A stretch of 64,000 bases of DNA, from assembly GCF_011799805.1 (NCBI RefSeq), contig NZ_WXUB01000002.1, positions 248,001 to 312,000 on the forward strand, in the 5' to 3' direction. The DNA comes from Maribellus sediminis. Its GTDB lineage: Bacteria > Bacteroidota > Bacteroidia > Bacteroidales > Prolixibacteraceae. The notes beneath the pieces were generated by a model that was given only the letters and a program-made list of their open reading frames with translations, was not told the DNA's origin and did not search any database. Each line of letters starts with the position of its first letter. Position 1 is the first letter of the stretch. The translations under genes were made by a program, and so were the position numbers. Positions 43,956 through 53,848 of the stretch are shown piece by piece.

Positions 43956-44054
43956 GAATTTTAAATTTTAAGTTCAACAATCCTTTTACCGTTCAGATGT
44001 ACTAAGCTTTACTTCGCGCGAAATTATTTTGAACAATGTCCTTCACAAACATAT

Positions 44055-44154
44055 AACTAAATATTTAGTTTTCAAACTAACTCTTTAGTTTAATTCAGAA
44101 CAAAGTTCATACCAAACTCATTAAAAGGAATATACAAGAACTAAATTTTTAGTT
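44055..44154. promoter_or_regulatory. Three BlaI-type palindromic boxes upstream of the tonB pair
   Basis: AACTAAATATTTAGTT (44055-44070, perfect), AACTAACTCTTTAGTT (44075-44090) and AACTAAATTTTTAGTT (44139-44154). Half-site AACTAA/TTAGTT agrees with the sites before blaI. The first two are one box-length apart, which would suit cooperative binding. The rest of the 313-bp gap (43956-44268) shows no gene. Confidence 0.7.
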
Positions 44155-44268
44155 GTAGCGGATTGTACAAGGAAGACTAAATGTCTGAAAACGAATGTTA
44201 TGATCAACAAAAATAAAATTTCAAAGGCATTAAAAACAAGGTGTGTACTGTTGATGAATTCGTAGCAA

Positions 44269-45036
44269 TTATAAGATTCTGAATTGATCGCGATCGCTTA
44301 ACAATGGGAATGATTTGCGAAACCGGTGCAAATCGTCGTAGGAAATTTCAAAGGTTTGAACGGCCTCCTGCTCTCCCATGAACTCAGCGAAACCTTTCGG
44401 CGAAACCATAGCCGAGTCACCCAGATAATTCAGTCCTGCCCCGTCGGAACCCACGCGGTTACACCCGATGCAGTAACATTGGTTCTCGATTGCGCGTGCA
44501 ACCAACAGGTTTTTCCAAACGTGGTGCCGTGGCGAAGGCCAGTTGGCCATGTAAATAAGTACATCGTAATCTTCTGCATTTCGCGCCCACACCGGGAAAC
44601 GCAGGTCGTAACAAATAAGTGGACAAAATTTCCAGCCTTTGTATTCCACAATTGTTTTCGAAGTTCCGGCGGTGTAATGCTCGGTCTCCTGTCCCATGGT
44701 ATACAAATGATGTTTATCGTACGTACTGAGACTTCCTTCGGGAAATGCCCAAACCGCACGGTTATATACCTTTCCATGCTCTTCAATGATCAAACTACCA
44801 ACAACTGCAGCCTGTTTTTCTTTTGCCAGCTGTTTCATCCAGCTCACACTCTCGTCGTCAATCGTTTCTTTCAATTCGTCGATTTTCATCGAAAAGCCAG
44901 TGGTGAACATTTCAGGCAGCACGATTACATCCGTTTCTGCAACACCGGAAATGATGTAATTGTACTTATCCAGGTTGGTTTCTACATTTTCCCAAATAAT
45001 ATCAGGTTGAATGATGGTAATTTTCAGATTTTGCAT
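44269..45036 (-). CDS. Nitrilase-superfamily amidohydrolase (omega-amidase-like)
   Basis: 255 residues, soluble. The catalytic triad Glu-Lys-Cys is visible in VIVLPEMFTTGFSM, STYDKHHLYTMGQE and PLICYDLRFPVWARN; GDSAMVSPKG is typical of the YafV/omega-amidase branch. These enzymes hydrolyse 2-oxoglutaramate or related amides as metabolite repair. It starts 2 bp after the alcohol dehydrogenase stop, suggesting co-transcription. Confidence 0.9.
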   Translation of the reverse strand: MQNLKITIIQPDIIWENVETNLDKYNYIISGVAETDVIVLPEMFTTGFSMKIDELKETIDDESVSWMKQLAKEKQAAVVGSLIIEEHGKVYNRAVWAFPEGSLSTYDKHHLYTMGQETEHYTAGTSKTIVEYKGWKFCPLICYDLRFPVWARNAEDYDVLIYMANWPSPRHHVWKNLLVARAIENQCYCIGCNRVGSDGAGLNYLGDSAMVSPKGFAEFMGEQEAVQTFEISYDDLHRFRKSFPLLSDRDQFRIL

Positions 45037-45038
45037 TA

Positions 45039-46079
<1,041 letters not shown>

Positions 46080-46224
46080 TTCTTACATTCTTGTCTCTCA
46101 AATGTAGTCATTATAGTTTTATATTGTTTATCACAATTCCATCACCTAATAAAAGTTAAACAAACAACATTTTCCCCAAAAAACTGTTGTATTGCCAGAA
46201 CCATATCAACGCGTTTAAACAGAT

Positions 46225-47493
46225 ATGAGAGTAAGTGCTTTATTATTGATTCCTTTGTTATTGTTTATGCTGCTGGTGGATGTTTATACCTGGCGTGGCA
46301 TTAAACCGCTGGTCGCCAGAATCGGATTCCGGCTGGTAAGGCAATTTATTCGAATTCTTTTTTGGGGAATTTCAATATTAATTTTTGCTGCATTTATCCT
46401 GTTTGTTTTCGGGATAAAACATGTAAAACAAGCTGAAGCTTATATATTTGCGGGCTGGTTGGTGGCCGGATTTGCGTTGTTTTATCTGCCCAAATTTGTG
46501 TTTATCGTCTTTGTGCTGATAAAAGACATACAACTGGCCATTAGCGGGTTGATCAGATGGTTTAGAAAGAAAAAAAGCAGTAAGGATTTAAAAGTTAAGT
46601 CGGGAAGAAAAATGGAGAGAGCAGAATTCTTGTATCAAATGGGGTTGTTTTTGGCAGCTATACCGTTTGCATCAATTCTTTATGGGGTGACCAAAGGGAA
46701 ATTCAAATTTCGGGTAATGCGCGAGCGTTTAAGCTTTAATCGCCTGCCTGAATCGTTCAAAGGATTAAAGATTGTTCAGATATCGGACATGCACCTGGGT
46801 AGTTTTAATAAAAAATACGAACCCATTGAAAAAGCGATTGAACTGATTAACGAGCAGGAGCCTGACCTGATCTTTTTCACCGGCGACCTGGTAAATAATT
46901 TTGCCGAAGAAACCGAAGGTTGGGCACCGATTTTAAAGAAAATGAATGCCAAAATCGGTAAATATTCCATCCTTGGCAATCACGATTACGGTGATTATTC
47001 GGAATGGAAAACACCGGAAGAAAAGGCGAAAAATCTGGCGGCTATAAAAGGCTTTCATAAAAAGATAGGTTTTAAGTTGCTTTTGAATGAAACGGAAATC
47101 ATCCGTATCAATGATGAAGAAATCAGCCTGATCGGCGTGGAGAACTGGGGCAAACCGCCCTTCCCGCAACACGGCGATTTGAAAAAAGCGATGGAGAACG
47201 TTGATCCCAATTCATTTAAACTTTTGTTGAGCCACGATCCCTCACACTGGGATGCCGAAGTACTGGGCAAGACTGACATCGAGCTCGCCTTCGCAGGCCA
47301 CACGCACGGGATGCAGTTCGGCATCGAACGTGCCGGAATTAAGTGGAGTCCGGTGCAATACAAATACCCGCGCTGGGGAGGATTGTACAAAGAAAAGCAA
47401 CAATACCTGTATGTAAACCGTGGTTTTGGTTACATTGGTTTTCCGGGCCGCATTGGCATGCCACCTGAAATTACTGTAGTGGAACTTGTTTAA
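46225..47493 (+). CDS. Membrane-anchored metallophosphoesterase
   Basis: 422 residues. Three or four hydrophobic segments in 1-110 and another near 135-155 precede a calcineurin-like domain with the metal motifs QISDMHLGSF, FFTGDLVNN, LGNHDYGDY, LLSHDPSHWD and AGHTHGMQFG. Relatives of the YkuE type act on membrane lipids (UDP-diacylglucosamine or lipid phosphates). The catalytic domain follows the last helix; its side of the membrane cannot be decided here. Single gene with terminator. Confidence 0.9.
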   Translation: MRVSALLLIPLLLFMLLVDVYTWRGIKPLVARIGFRLVRQFIRILFWGISILIFAAFILFVFGIKHVKQAEAYIFAGWLVAGFALFYLPKFVFIVFVLIKDIQLAISGLIRWFRKKKSSKDLKVKSGRKMERAEFLYQMGLFLAAIPFASILYGVTKGKFKFRVMRERLSFNRLPESFKGLKIVQISDMHLGSFNKKYEPIEKAIELINEQEPDLIFFTGDLVNNFAEETEGWAPILKKMNAKIGKYSILGNHDYGDYSEWKTPEEKAKNLAAIKGFHKKIGFKLLLNETEIIRINDEEISLIGVENWGKPPFPQHGDLKKAMENVDPNSFKLLLSHDPSHWDAEVLGKTDIELAFAGHTHGMQFGIERAGIKWSPVQYKYPRWGGLYKEKQQYLYVNRGFGYIGFPGRIGMPPEITVVELV

Positions 47494-47515
47494 TTCCTAA
47501 TCAATATTTTGGACA

Positions 47516-47557
47516 AAAAGGAACCGTTCTCTCGAAAAAGAACGGTTCTTTTTTTAT
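47516..47557 (+). terminator. Bidirectional intrinsic terminator between convergent genes
   Basis: Ten-bp arms GAACCGTTCT (47521-47530) and AGAACGGTTC (47539-47548) followed by nine T; A-rich on the other side, so it can also serve the fumarase gene. Confidence 0.92.
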
Positions 47558-47573
47558 ATCTGAAAAGTTGCTT

Positions 47574-49178
47574 TTACAGCGCTTTAAAGAAATCGTTTCC
47601 TTTATCATCAACAATAATAAATGCCGGGAAATTCTCCACTTTAATTTTGCGAACGGCTTCCATTCCCAGTTCAGGGAAATCGACCACTTCAACCGACTTA
47701 ATACTGTTTTTAGCAAGAATTGCTGCCGGTCCGCCAATAGAACCCAAGTAGAAACCTCCGTGTTTTTTACAAGCGTCGGTAACAGCCTGCGAACGGTTTC
47801 CTTTGGCCAGCATGATCATCGAACCACCATGATCCTGAAACTCGTCAACGTACGGATCCATACGCCCCGCAGTTGTTGGTCCGAAACTTCCTGATGCCAT
47901 TCCTTTTGGTGTTTTTGCCGGTCCTGCATAATACACCGGGTGATTTTTGAAGTATTCCGGCATTGGCTGGCCATCGTCAAGCATTTTTTTGATCTGCGCA
48001 TGCGCAATGTCGCGGGCAACAATCAAAGTTCCGCTTAGGTTTAAACGGGTTTTTATCGGGTATTTTGTAAGTTCTTTCAATATATCTTCCATCGGTTGAT
48101 CCAGGTCGATATCTACTGCCGGTTGCATCGATGGCGCTTTTGAAGGCAGGAAGCGTGCCGGATTTTTCTCCAACTGTTCCAGGAAAATGCCGTCTTCGGT
48201 AATTTTGGCTTTAATGTTACGGTCGGCACTACAGCTAACTCCCAATCCAACCGGACAGGATGCAGCATGACGAGGCAAGCGAATCACACGTACGTCGTGT
48301 ACAAAATATTTTCCGCCAAACTGCGCTCCCACTCCGCTTTCCTGGCAAATTTTTGTTACTTTCTCTTCCCATTCAAGGTCACGGAAAGCCTGTCCACCAT
48401 CGTTTCCTTCAGTCGGTAAATTATCGTAATAGCCCGCCGACGCTTTTTTAACCGTTGCCAGTGTAGCTTCAGCCGAGGTACCACCAATTACCAGGGCCAG
48501 ATGATACGGTGGACAAGCCGAAGTTCCCAAATCCATAATTTTTTCCTTTACAAATTTGGTCAGGTTTTCTTCGGTCAACAGCGATTTGGTTTGCTGGTAT
48601 AAATATGTCTTGTTACCCGAACCTCCACCTTTGGTTACAAACAGAAACTCATATTTATTTCCTTGTTCAGCGTAAATATCTATTTGGGCCGGAAGATTTG
48701 AGCCGGTATTTTTCTCCTCAAACATGCTGAACGGAACGACTTGTGAATAACGCAGGTTTCTTTCGTCGTAAGTTGTGTAAATCCCTTTCGAAAGGTATTC
48801 GGCATCATTTGCTCCCGTAAAAACGTTCTCTCCCTTTTTACCAATTACAATCGCCGTTCCGGTGTCCTGGCAGGTTGGTAATTCACCTTCTGCAGAAACA
48901 GCCTGATTCATCAACATGGTGTGCGCCACAAAACGGTCGTTGTCTGTTGCTTCCGGATCTTCCAGAATTTTGGCTAATTTTTCAAGATGAGCCGAACGCA
49001 GGTAGAACGAAACATCGCTAATGGCTTCGTTGGCCAGGTATTCCAGGCCTTTCGGATCGACTTTTAATATTTTACGTCCGTCGAGCTCAAGCTTTGAAAC
49101 AAAATCTTTTGTGAGTAAACGGTACTCTGTATCGTCTTTAAGAATTGGAAATGGTTTTTGGTATTTAAAATCTGACAT
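47574..49178 (-). CDS. Fumarate hydratase, class I (iron-sulfur)
   Basis: 534 residues. N-terminal domain with [12 protein letters not shown] and [16 protein letters not shown], and C-S-C motif [16 protein letters not shown]: the Cys residues that hold the [4Fe-4S] cluster. The C-terminal beta domain holds [28 protein letters not shown]. Converts fumarate to malate in the citric-acid cycle. Single-chain two-domain form, as in FumA/FumB. Single gene. Confidence 0.95.
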   Translation of the reverse strand: MSDFKYQKPFPILKDDTEYRLLTKDFVSKLELDGRKILKVDPKGLEYLANEAISDVSFYLRSAHLEKLAKILEDPEATDNDRFVAHTMLMNQAVSAEGELPTCQDTGTAIVIGKKGENVFTGANDAEYLSKGIYTTYDERNLRYSQVVPFSMFEEKNTGSNLPAQIDIYAEQGNKYEFLFVTKGGGSGNKTYLYQQTKSLLTEENLTKFVKEKIMDLGTSACPPYHLALVIGGTSAEATLATVKKASAGYYDNLPTEGNDGGQAFRDLEWEEKVTKICQESGVGAQFGGKYFVHDVRVIRLPRHAASCPVGLGVSCSADRNIKAKITEDGIFLEQLEKNPARFLPSKAPSMQPAVDIDLDQPMEDILKELTKYPIKTRLNLSGTLIVARDIAHAQIKKMLDDGQPMPEYFKNHPVYYAGPAKTPKGMASGSFGPTTAGRMDPYVDEFQDHGGSMIMLAKGNRSQAVTDACKKHGGFYLGSIGGPAAILAKNSIKSVEVVDFPELGMEAVRKIKVENFPAFIIVDDKGNDFFKAL

Positions 49179-49363
49179 TATAGAAACGGTTTAATGAATA
49201 ATTTTACCAAAGATAAAACTATTCGTTTTTATTACATGGTTTGAGGTTTTGGAATTCTGCAGAACCTGCATCATTTAATATTTACAGGATTTGCCTTTCC
49301 CTGACATTTATACACAGTTGAAAGACAGGAAACGATCTGTATAATTTTCAACAAAATAAACGA

Positions 49364-49376
49364 ACCAAAGTTTGGT
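49364..49376. promoter_or_regulatory. Palindrome ACCAAA-g-TTTGGT upstream of the membrane protein/regulator pair
   Basis: Perfect 6-bp arms around one base, 41 bp before the ATG at 49417. A candidate operator for the winged-helix protein encoded by the second gene of the pair. Confidence 0.4.
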
Positions 49377-49416
49377 CTGTATTACAAACTTGTTTAATTT
49401 TATAAACAAAAACGAC

Positions 49417-50034
49417 ATGGAATCAAAAGCAACACCACGTGAAATGAGCGAAAGCGAATTGCTAAAGACACTCAAAACGGCAGTATCCACTTCCAGACAA
49501 ACCCTCTACAACGACTGGATTCTTCTTGTTTTATGGGGTACTTCATTCACTATCGGATATTTTTTGATGTATTATAAATCCACCCGGATAGTGGTTTGGT
49601 GGGAACGCAATATAATAGATACCTTGAATATACTGGCGGCAATTTTGCTGATTGGCTTTACTGTATACTATCTCTATTTTCGTAAACCAAAATACAGTAC
49701 TTACACGGCCATTTCCACACGTTATGTTTGGATCGGGATTATTGTCGCTCATAACCTGAATGTGATCGTAACAAAAAGTTTTTTACAGGAAGTCAATTTT
49801 TCGCTGCTTCATCCTTTGCAAATGGTATTACTTGGTTTTGCACTATTTGTCACCGGAGGTATTTATCGCTATAAGTTGCTCTCGATAAGTGGCGTGGTTA
49901 TGTGGATTGCAGCTGTACTTTGTTCGCGTTTCGAATTGGTCGATCAGTTCCTGATTCGCTCAATTGCCAATTTTATATGCTTTGTTGTTCCGGGAATTAT
50001 TATGTACACCAAAAGCAGGAGTCAGCATGTTTAA
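49417..50034 (+). CDS. Six-helix membrane protein of unknown function
   Basis: 205 residues from the ATG at 49417 (MESKATPREMSESELLKTLK). A soluble N-terminus of about 40 residues precedes six hydrophobic segments (ILLVLWGTSFTIGYFLMYY, LNILAAILLIGFTVYYLYF, YVWIGIIVAHNLNVIV, PLQMVLLGFALFVTGGIY, LSISGVVMWIAAVLC, IANFICFVVPGIIMY). Genes of this kind commonly precede an ArsR/HTH_34-type regulator; the 8-bp overlap with the next gene indicates translational coupling. No enzyme motif seen. Confidence 0.78.
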   Translation: MESKATPREMSESELLKTLKTAVSTSRQTLYNDWILLVLWGTSFTIGYFLMYYKSTRIVVWWERNIIDTLNILAAILLIGFTVYYLYFRKPKYSTYTAISTRYVWIGIIVAHNLNVIVTKSFLQEVNFSLLHPLQMVLLGFALFVTGGIYRYKLLSISGVVMWIAAVLCSRFELVDQFLIRSIANFICFVVPGIIMYTKSRSQHV

Positions 50035-50323
50035 AGCGCTCGATCCGGTTCTTCATTCTCAGGTCAGGCTTTCTATTATGACCATTCTGCTGCCCTTAAA
50101 GTCGGCAGAGTTTTCATATTTGCTGTCGAACATCGAAACCACAAAAGGAAATCTCAGTTTCCAGATTACCAAACTGAAGGATGCAGGTTATATTGAAGTA
50201 AAAAAATCGTTCAAAAACAATTATCCGCTTACTACGCTTAAAATTACTTCAAAAGGAATCGACGCCTATGAACAATACATTGCGTCGATCTCTGAATATT
50301 TCAAAAAATCAGGGAAGATTTAG
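50027..50323 (+). CDS. Winged-helix transcriptional regulator (HTH_34-like)
   Basis: 98 residues from the ATG at 50027 (MFKALDPVLHSQVRLSIMTILLPLKSAEFSYLLSNIETTKGNLSFQITKLKDAGYIEVKKSFKNNYPLTTLKITSKGIDAYEQYIASI). Typical of the small MarR/PadR-like winged-helix family in which LDPVLHSQVRLSIM opens the domain. Its start overlaps the membrane-protein gene by 8 bp, so the two act together; likely targets include their own promoter. Confidence 0.88.
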   Translation: MFKALDPVLHSQVRLSIMTILLPLKSAEFSYLLSNIETTKGNLSFQITKLKDAGYIEVKKSFKNNYPLTTLKITSKGIDAYEQYIASISEYFKKSGKI

Positions 50324-50382
50324 ATTACTAAACACTCCTTTTATCTCTTTTATTTTGTTGATATTCAACTAGGTAGTGTTAA

Positions 50383-50444
50383 TAAGTTTGATGCTTTTTT
50401 TGCTGTACTACTTCAGGTAATTATAGTTTTGTGGCAGCAAAAAG
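50383..50444 (+). promoter_or_regulatory. Promoter and leader hairpin of the T9SS protein gene
   Basis: -7 TAAGTTTG at 50383-50390. The leader that follows contains TTTTTGCTG (50397-50405) pairing with CAGCAAAAA (50435-50443) around a 29-nt loop, just before the start codon at 50460. Confidence 0.45.
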
Positions 50445-50459
50445 ACAAAAGATTAGCAA

Positions 50460-51677
50460 ATGAGGGGGGCATTATATGCATTGGTGAATGTGTATGTTCT
50501 TTTATACGCACCAATATTATTTTTACTCTCAAGCACTCCTTCAAATTCATACAGCGAAAACAACACGCCGGTGGCTGTTGACGATCATTATACATTGATG
50601 GTCAACTGCAACAACGATTTTCTAAGCGGCAATTTGTTAGACAACGACCTGATTGATTCAACAATTGTTGCACAGATTGCCTACGTAGTACCTTCTGATA
50701 CCGGAAAGTTTACCTGCGATCCGGATGGAAATTTCGTTTATATTCCGGAAGATGGTTTTACGGGAACGATCACAGTTAGTTATTGTGTTTGGAATGCCTA
50801 TCAGCGGGAATGGCATACCGAAGCCCGGGTTTTTATTTCGGTTTTGCCCGACAACGATTGCGATAATGTACCCGACGATGAAGATATTGACAACGATAAC
50901 GACGGAATCCTGAATATTCACGAAGGAAGTGACGATCTGCTGGATTCAGACAACGACGGCATTCCTGATTGTTTTGACATTGACTCGGATAACGATGGCA
51001 TTACCGATCTTATCGAATGGCAACAGGAAGATTATTTCATCCAGCCAAAATTAGTGGATGAAAATCGCGATGGCTGGGACGACGCTTTTGACGCTGTATT
51101 GGGCGGCGATTATTACGAACCGGTTGATACGGATATGGATGGAATACCTGATTATATTGATCAGGATTCGGACCATGACGGGATTAGTGATTACATTGAA
51201 GCAAACGATTTGAATAACGACTTCGTTGCAGATATTTCCATAACATTTCACGACGAAGATATGGATGGACTTGACGATGCATTTGATACCATAAATTGTT
51301 GTTCGTACCAGGAATGCACGGTCGTTAGCAATGTTGCCCTGCCTGATTTCAACCAGAACAATGTGCGCAACTGGCGTGATGTGGAAAATGTGACAGAACC
51401 GGTTGAAGAGAATGCTGCAAAAGCGCTTAATAATTTGTTAGTTTATCCGAATCCGACAACAGGCAATTGTACCGTCGCTTTTCTGGAACCTTTATCTTCC
51501 AGCGCTGCACATTGGCAATGTCACCTGTACAATCAGTCAGGTAACCTGGTTATGCAGTTCAAGATCCAAAAGCTGCCTTTTAATCTGAATATTAGCAATT
51601 TACCTGAAGGAACTTATCATTTACAGATTTTCGACAAGTACAACAGTTCGCATGCAACGCTAATTAAAACGAATTAA
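50460..51677 (+). CDS. Secreted calcium-binding (TSP3) protein with type IX sorting domain
   Basis: 405 residues. Signal segment (LYALVNVYVLLYAPILFLLSS), a cadherin/Big_9-like beta domain (NTPVAVDDHYTLMVNCNNDFLSGNLLDNDLIDST...GTITVSYCVWNA, 35-125), then thrombospondin type-3 repeats rich in DxDxDG (DEDIDNDNDGILNIHEGSDDLLDSDNDGIPDCFDIDSDNDGITD, 135-275) that bind calcium, and a C-terminal T9SS type A domain (LLVYPNPTTGNCTVAFLEPL...LPEGTYHLQIFDKYNSSHATLIKTN). Exported through the type IX system and probably left on the surface; function unknown. Confidence 0.85.
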   Translation: MRGALYALVNVYVLLYAPILFLLSSTPSNSYSENNTPVAVDDHYTLMVNCNNDFLSGNLLDNDLIDSTIVAQIAYVVPSDTGKFTCDPDGNFVYIPEDGFTGTITVSYCVWNAYQREWHTEARVFISVLPDNDCDNVPDDEDIDNDNDGILNIHEGSDDLLDSDNDGIPDCFDIDSDNDGITDLIEWQQEDYFIQPKLVDENRDGWDDAFDAVLGGDYYEPVDTDMDGIPDYIDQDSDHDGISDYIEANDLNNDFVADISITFHDEDMDGLDDAFDTINCCSYQECTVVSNVALPDFNQNNVRNWRDVENVTEPVEENAAKALNNLLVYPNPTTGNCTVAFLEPLSSSAAHWQCHLYNQSGNLVMQFKIQKLPFNLNISNLPEGTYHLQIFDKYNSSHATLIKTN

Positions 51678-51756
51678 ATTTCCTGTTAAATTCAGCCTAA
51701 AACTGAGATTTATTGTTGCAAATAATTAGCTTTATGGAAACATCAAACTTATTATA

Positions 51757-53763
51757 ATGTACACAAAAAGATTTCTTTTAGCTATCCTATTGTTAGCCCT
51801 GACAATTGGAGTAAACGCCAACGTCAAACTTCCGAGAATTTTCAGCTCAAATATGGTACTTCAGCAAGGAATAGATATTCCTGTTTGGGGTTGGGCTGAT
51901 AGTGGTGAAGAAATCTCCGTAATGCTGACGAAAACAGTCGTTCGCATGAATGAGAATACAAATGAGGGGGAAAAGCTAACCATAATGACAGCCTCAGCAA
52001 AAGCCATTGCCGATGAAAGTGGAAAATGGATAGTAAAATTACCGGCACAAGAATATGGAGGACCCTTTACATTGAGAATAAAAGGCAAGAACACTATCAC
52101 TTTTGACAATGTAATGATCGGTGAAGTTTGGGTGTGTTCAGGACAATCGAACATGGAATGGCCACTTATAAATGCAAAAAACGGAGAGAATGAAGTCGCT
52201 GCTGCCAACTATCCTAATATTCGCTTATTCACGGTATCAAAGCGCGTGTCGCAATTTCCGCAGGAAGATCTAACAGATGGTGAATGGGTGGAATGCACCC
52301 CGGAAACTGCTCGCTTATTTTCTGCTGTAGGCTATTTCTTCGGTCGTTCCCTACTCGAAGAATTGGATGTGCCAATAGGTTTGATTCACACTTCGTGGGG
52401 AGGAACCGTTGCTGAAACCTGGACCAGTCCTGAAACCATTAAAAATGATCCGGACTTCAGGGAACCCATGGTCGAATTGCAGCAAATGGATGTGGAAGCT
52501 TATAAAAAGGAGAAAGAAGCCAAGGTTCGAAAATTGTTGGGCGGCGAACTTCCAACTGAAGATAAGGGTATGCAGAATGGGAAAGCGCTGTGGTCGGATC
52601 CGGATATGAACGACAGTGACTGGAGCAAAATAAAAGCTCCGGGTTTGTGGGAAGAACAAGGCTACCTCGATATAGATGGGATTGCCTGGTACCGAAAAGA
52701 ACTGGACCTTATCGAAGAACAGACGCAAACTAACCTCAACCTGCATTTGGGCAAAATCGATGATGCTGATATCACATTTATAAATGGAATTGAAATAGGA
52801 AAAACCAATGCTTACGATGAAGAGCGGGTTTATACTATCGATAAAAAATACCTGAAACCGGGTAAAAACATGATCGTCGTTCGTGTGAACGACACCGGCG
52901 GTGGCGGCGGAATCTGGGGCGATCCGAAGGATCAGTATGTTGCTATTGGCCAGGAAAAAATTGATATTTCGGGCGACTGGAAATTCAAAATTTCCAAAGC
53001 TGTCGTACAAGCCATCGATTTGGGACCGAATTCGTACCCTACCCTTTTATTTAATGGAATGATCAATCCTATTGTTCCTTACGGCATTAAAGGAGCGATC
53101 TGGTACCAGGGCGAATCGAATGCCGATCGTGCGAAACAATACCAGCGCATTTTCCCGAATATGATCAAAGATTGGCGCACACACTGGAATCAGGGTGATT
53201 TTCCGTTTTTGTTTGTACAACTGGCCAATTATATGAAACCTACACAAAAACCTGCTGAAAGTGCCTGGGCTGAACTCCGTGAAGCTCAAACCTTGACGCT
53301 CGACCTAAGCAATACCGGAATGGCTTCTGCAATTGACATTGGTGAAGCAAACGACATTCACCCAAGAAACAAGCAGGATGTTGGAGAACGTTTGGCATTG
53401 AATGCGTTTAAAGTAGCTTACAACAAGGATATTGTTTACACCGGTCCTACCTACGAATCGGTAGAGTTTAAAGACGGCAAAGCATACATCACTTTTACCA
53501 ATACCGGAGACGGTTTGGCCGTAAAAGACAAATACGGTTATGTGAAAGCTTTTGCGATTGCAGGTGCTGATAAAGTATTTCACTGGGCTAAAGCTGAGAT
53601 CATCAACCCAACAACGGTGGTGGTACAATCCTACGCAGTAAAAGATCCGGTGGCAGTTCGCTTTGGCTGGGCTGATAATCCCGATGATCTGAACTTATAT
53701 AATCTTGAAGAGCTTCCGGCTAATCCGTTCCGAACAGACGACTGGCCCGGAATAACTAAATAA
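51757..53763 (+). CDS. Sialate O-acetylesterase
   Basis: 668 residues with a signal peptide (RFLLAILLLALTIGVNA). SGNH-type esterase: CSGQSNMEWP contains the nucleophile Ser; HTSWGGTVAETWT, WYQGESNADRAKQYQ, IDIGEANDIHPRNK (catalytic Asp-x-x-His). A jelly-roll domain is inserted in the catalytic part (about 285-415: DSDWSKIKAPGLWEEQGYLDIDGIAWYRKELDL...IVVRVNDTGGGGGIWGDP), as usual in this family. Removes O-acetyl groups from sialic acids or other acetylated glycans in the periplasm. Confidence 0.92.
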   Translation: MYTKRFLLAILLLALTIGVNANVKLPRIFSSNMVLQQGIDIPVWGWADSGEEISVMLTKTVVRMNENTNEGEKLTIMTASAKAIADESGKWIVKLPAQEYGGPFTLRIKGKNTITFDNVMIGEVWVCSGQSNMEWPLINAKNGENEVAAANYPNIRLFTVSKRVSQFPQEDLTDGEWVECTPETARLFSAVGYFFGRSLLEELDVPIGLIHTSWGGTVAETWTSPETIKNDPDFREPMVELQQMDVEAYKKEKEAKVRKLLGGELPTEDKGMQNGKALWSDPDMNDSDWSKIKAPGLWEEQGYLDIDGIAWYRKELDLIEEQTQTNLNLHLGKIDDADITFINGIEIGKTNAYDEERVYTIDKKYLKPGKNMIVVRVNDTGGGGGIWGDPKDQYVAIGQEKIDISGDWKFKISKAVVQAIDLGPNSYPTLLFNGMINPIVPYGIKGAIWYQGESNADRAKQYQRIFPNMIKDWRTHWNQGDFPFLFVQLANYMKPTQKPAESAWAELREAQTLTLDLSNTGMASAIDIGEANDIHPRNKQDVGERLALNAFKVAYNKDIVYTGPTYESVEFKDGKAYITFTNTGDGLAVKDKYGYVKAFAIAGADKVFHWAKAEIINPTTVVVQSYAVKDPVAVRFGWADNPDDLNLYNLEELPANPFRTDDWPGITK

Positions 53764-53835
53764 GAAATGTGAATAAAATTGCTTCATTTGCACAATTTAT
53801 TTATCAATAAAAGGTTGATAATAAATCCTGTTAAT

Positions 53836-53843
53836 TAGTTTTG
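53836..53843 (+). promoter_or_regulatory. -7-like box directly before the TonB receptor gene
   Basis: TAGTTTTG matches TAnnTTTG, with a TTG about 18 bp upstream. It ends 5 bp before the ATG at 53849, so a transcript from it would be leaderless or nearly so. Confidence 0.5.
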
Positions 53844-53848
53844 CGCCA

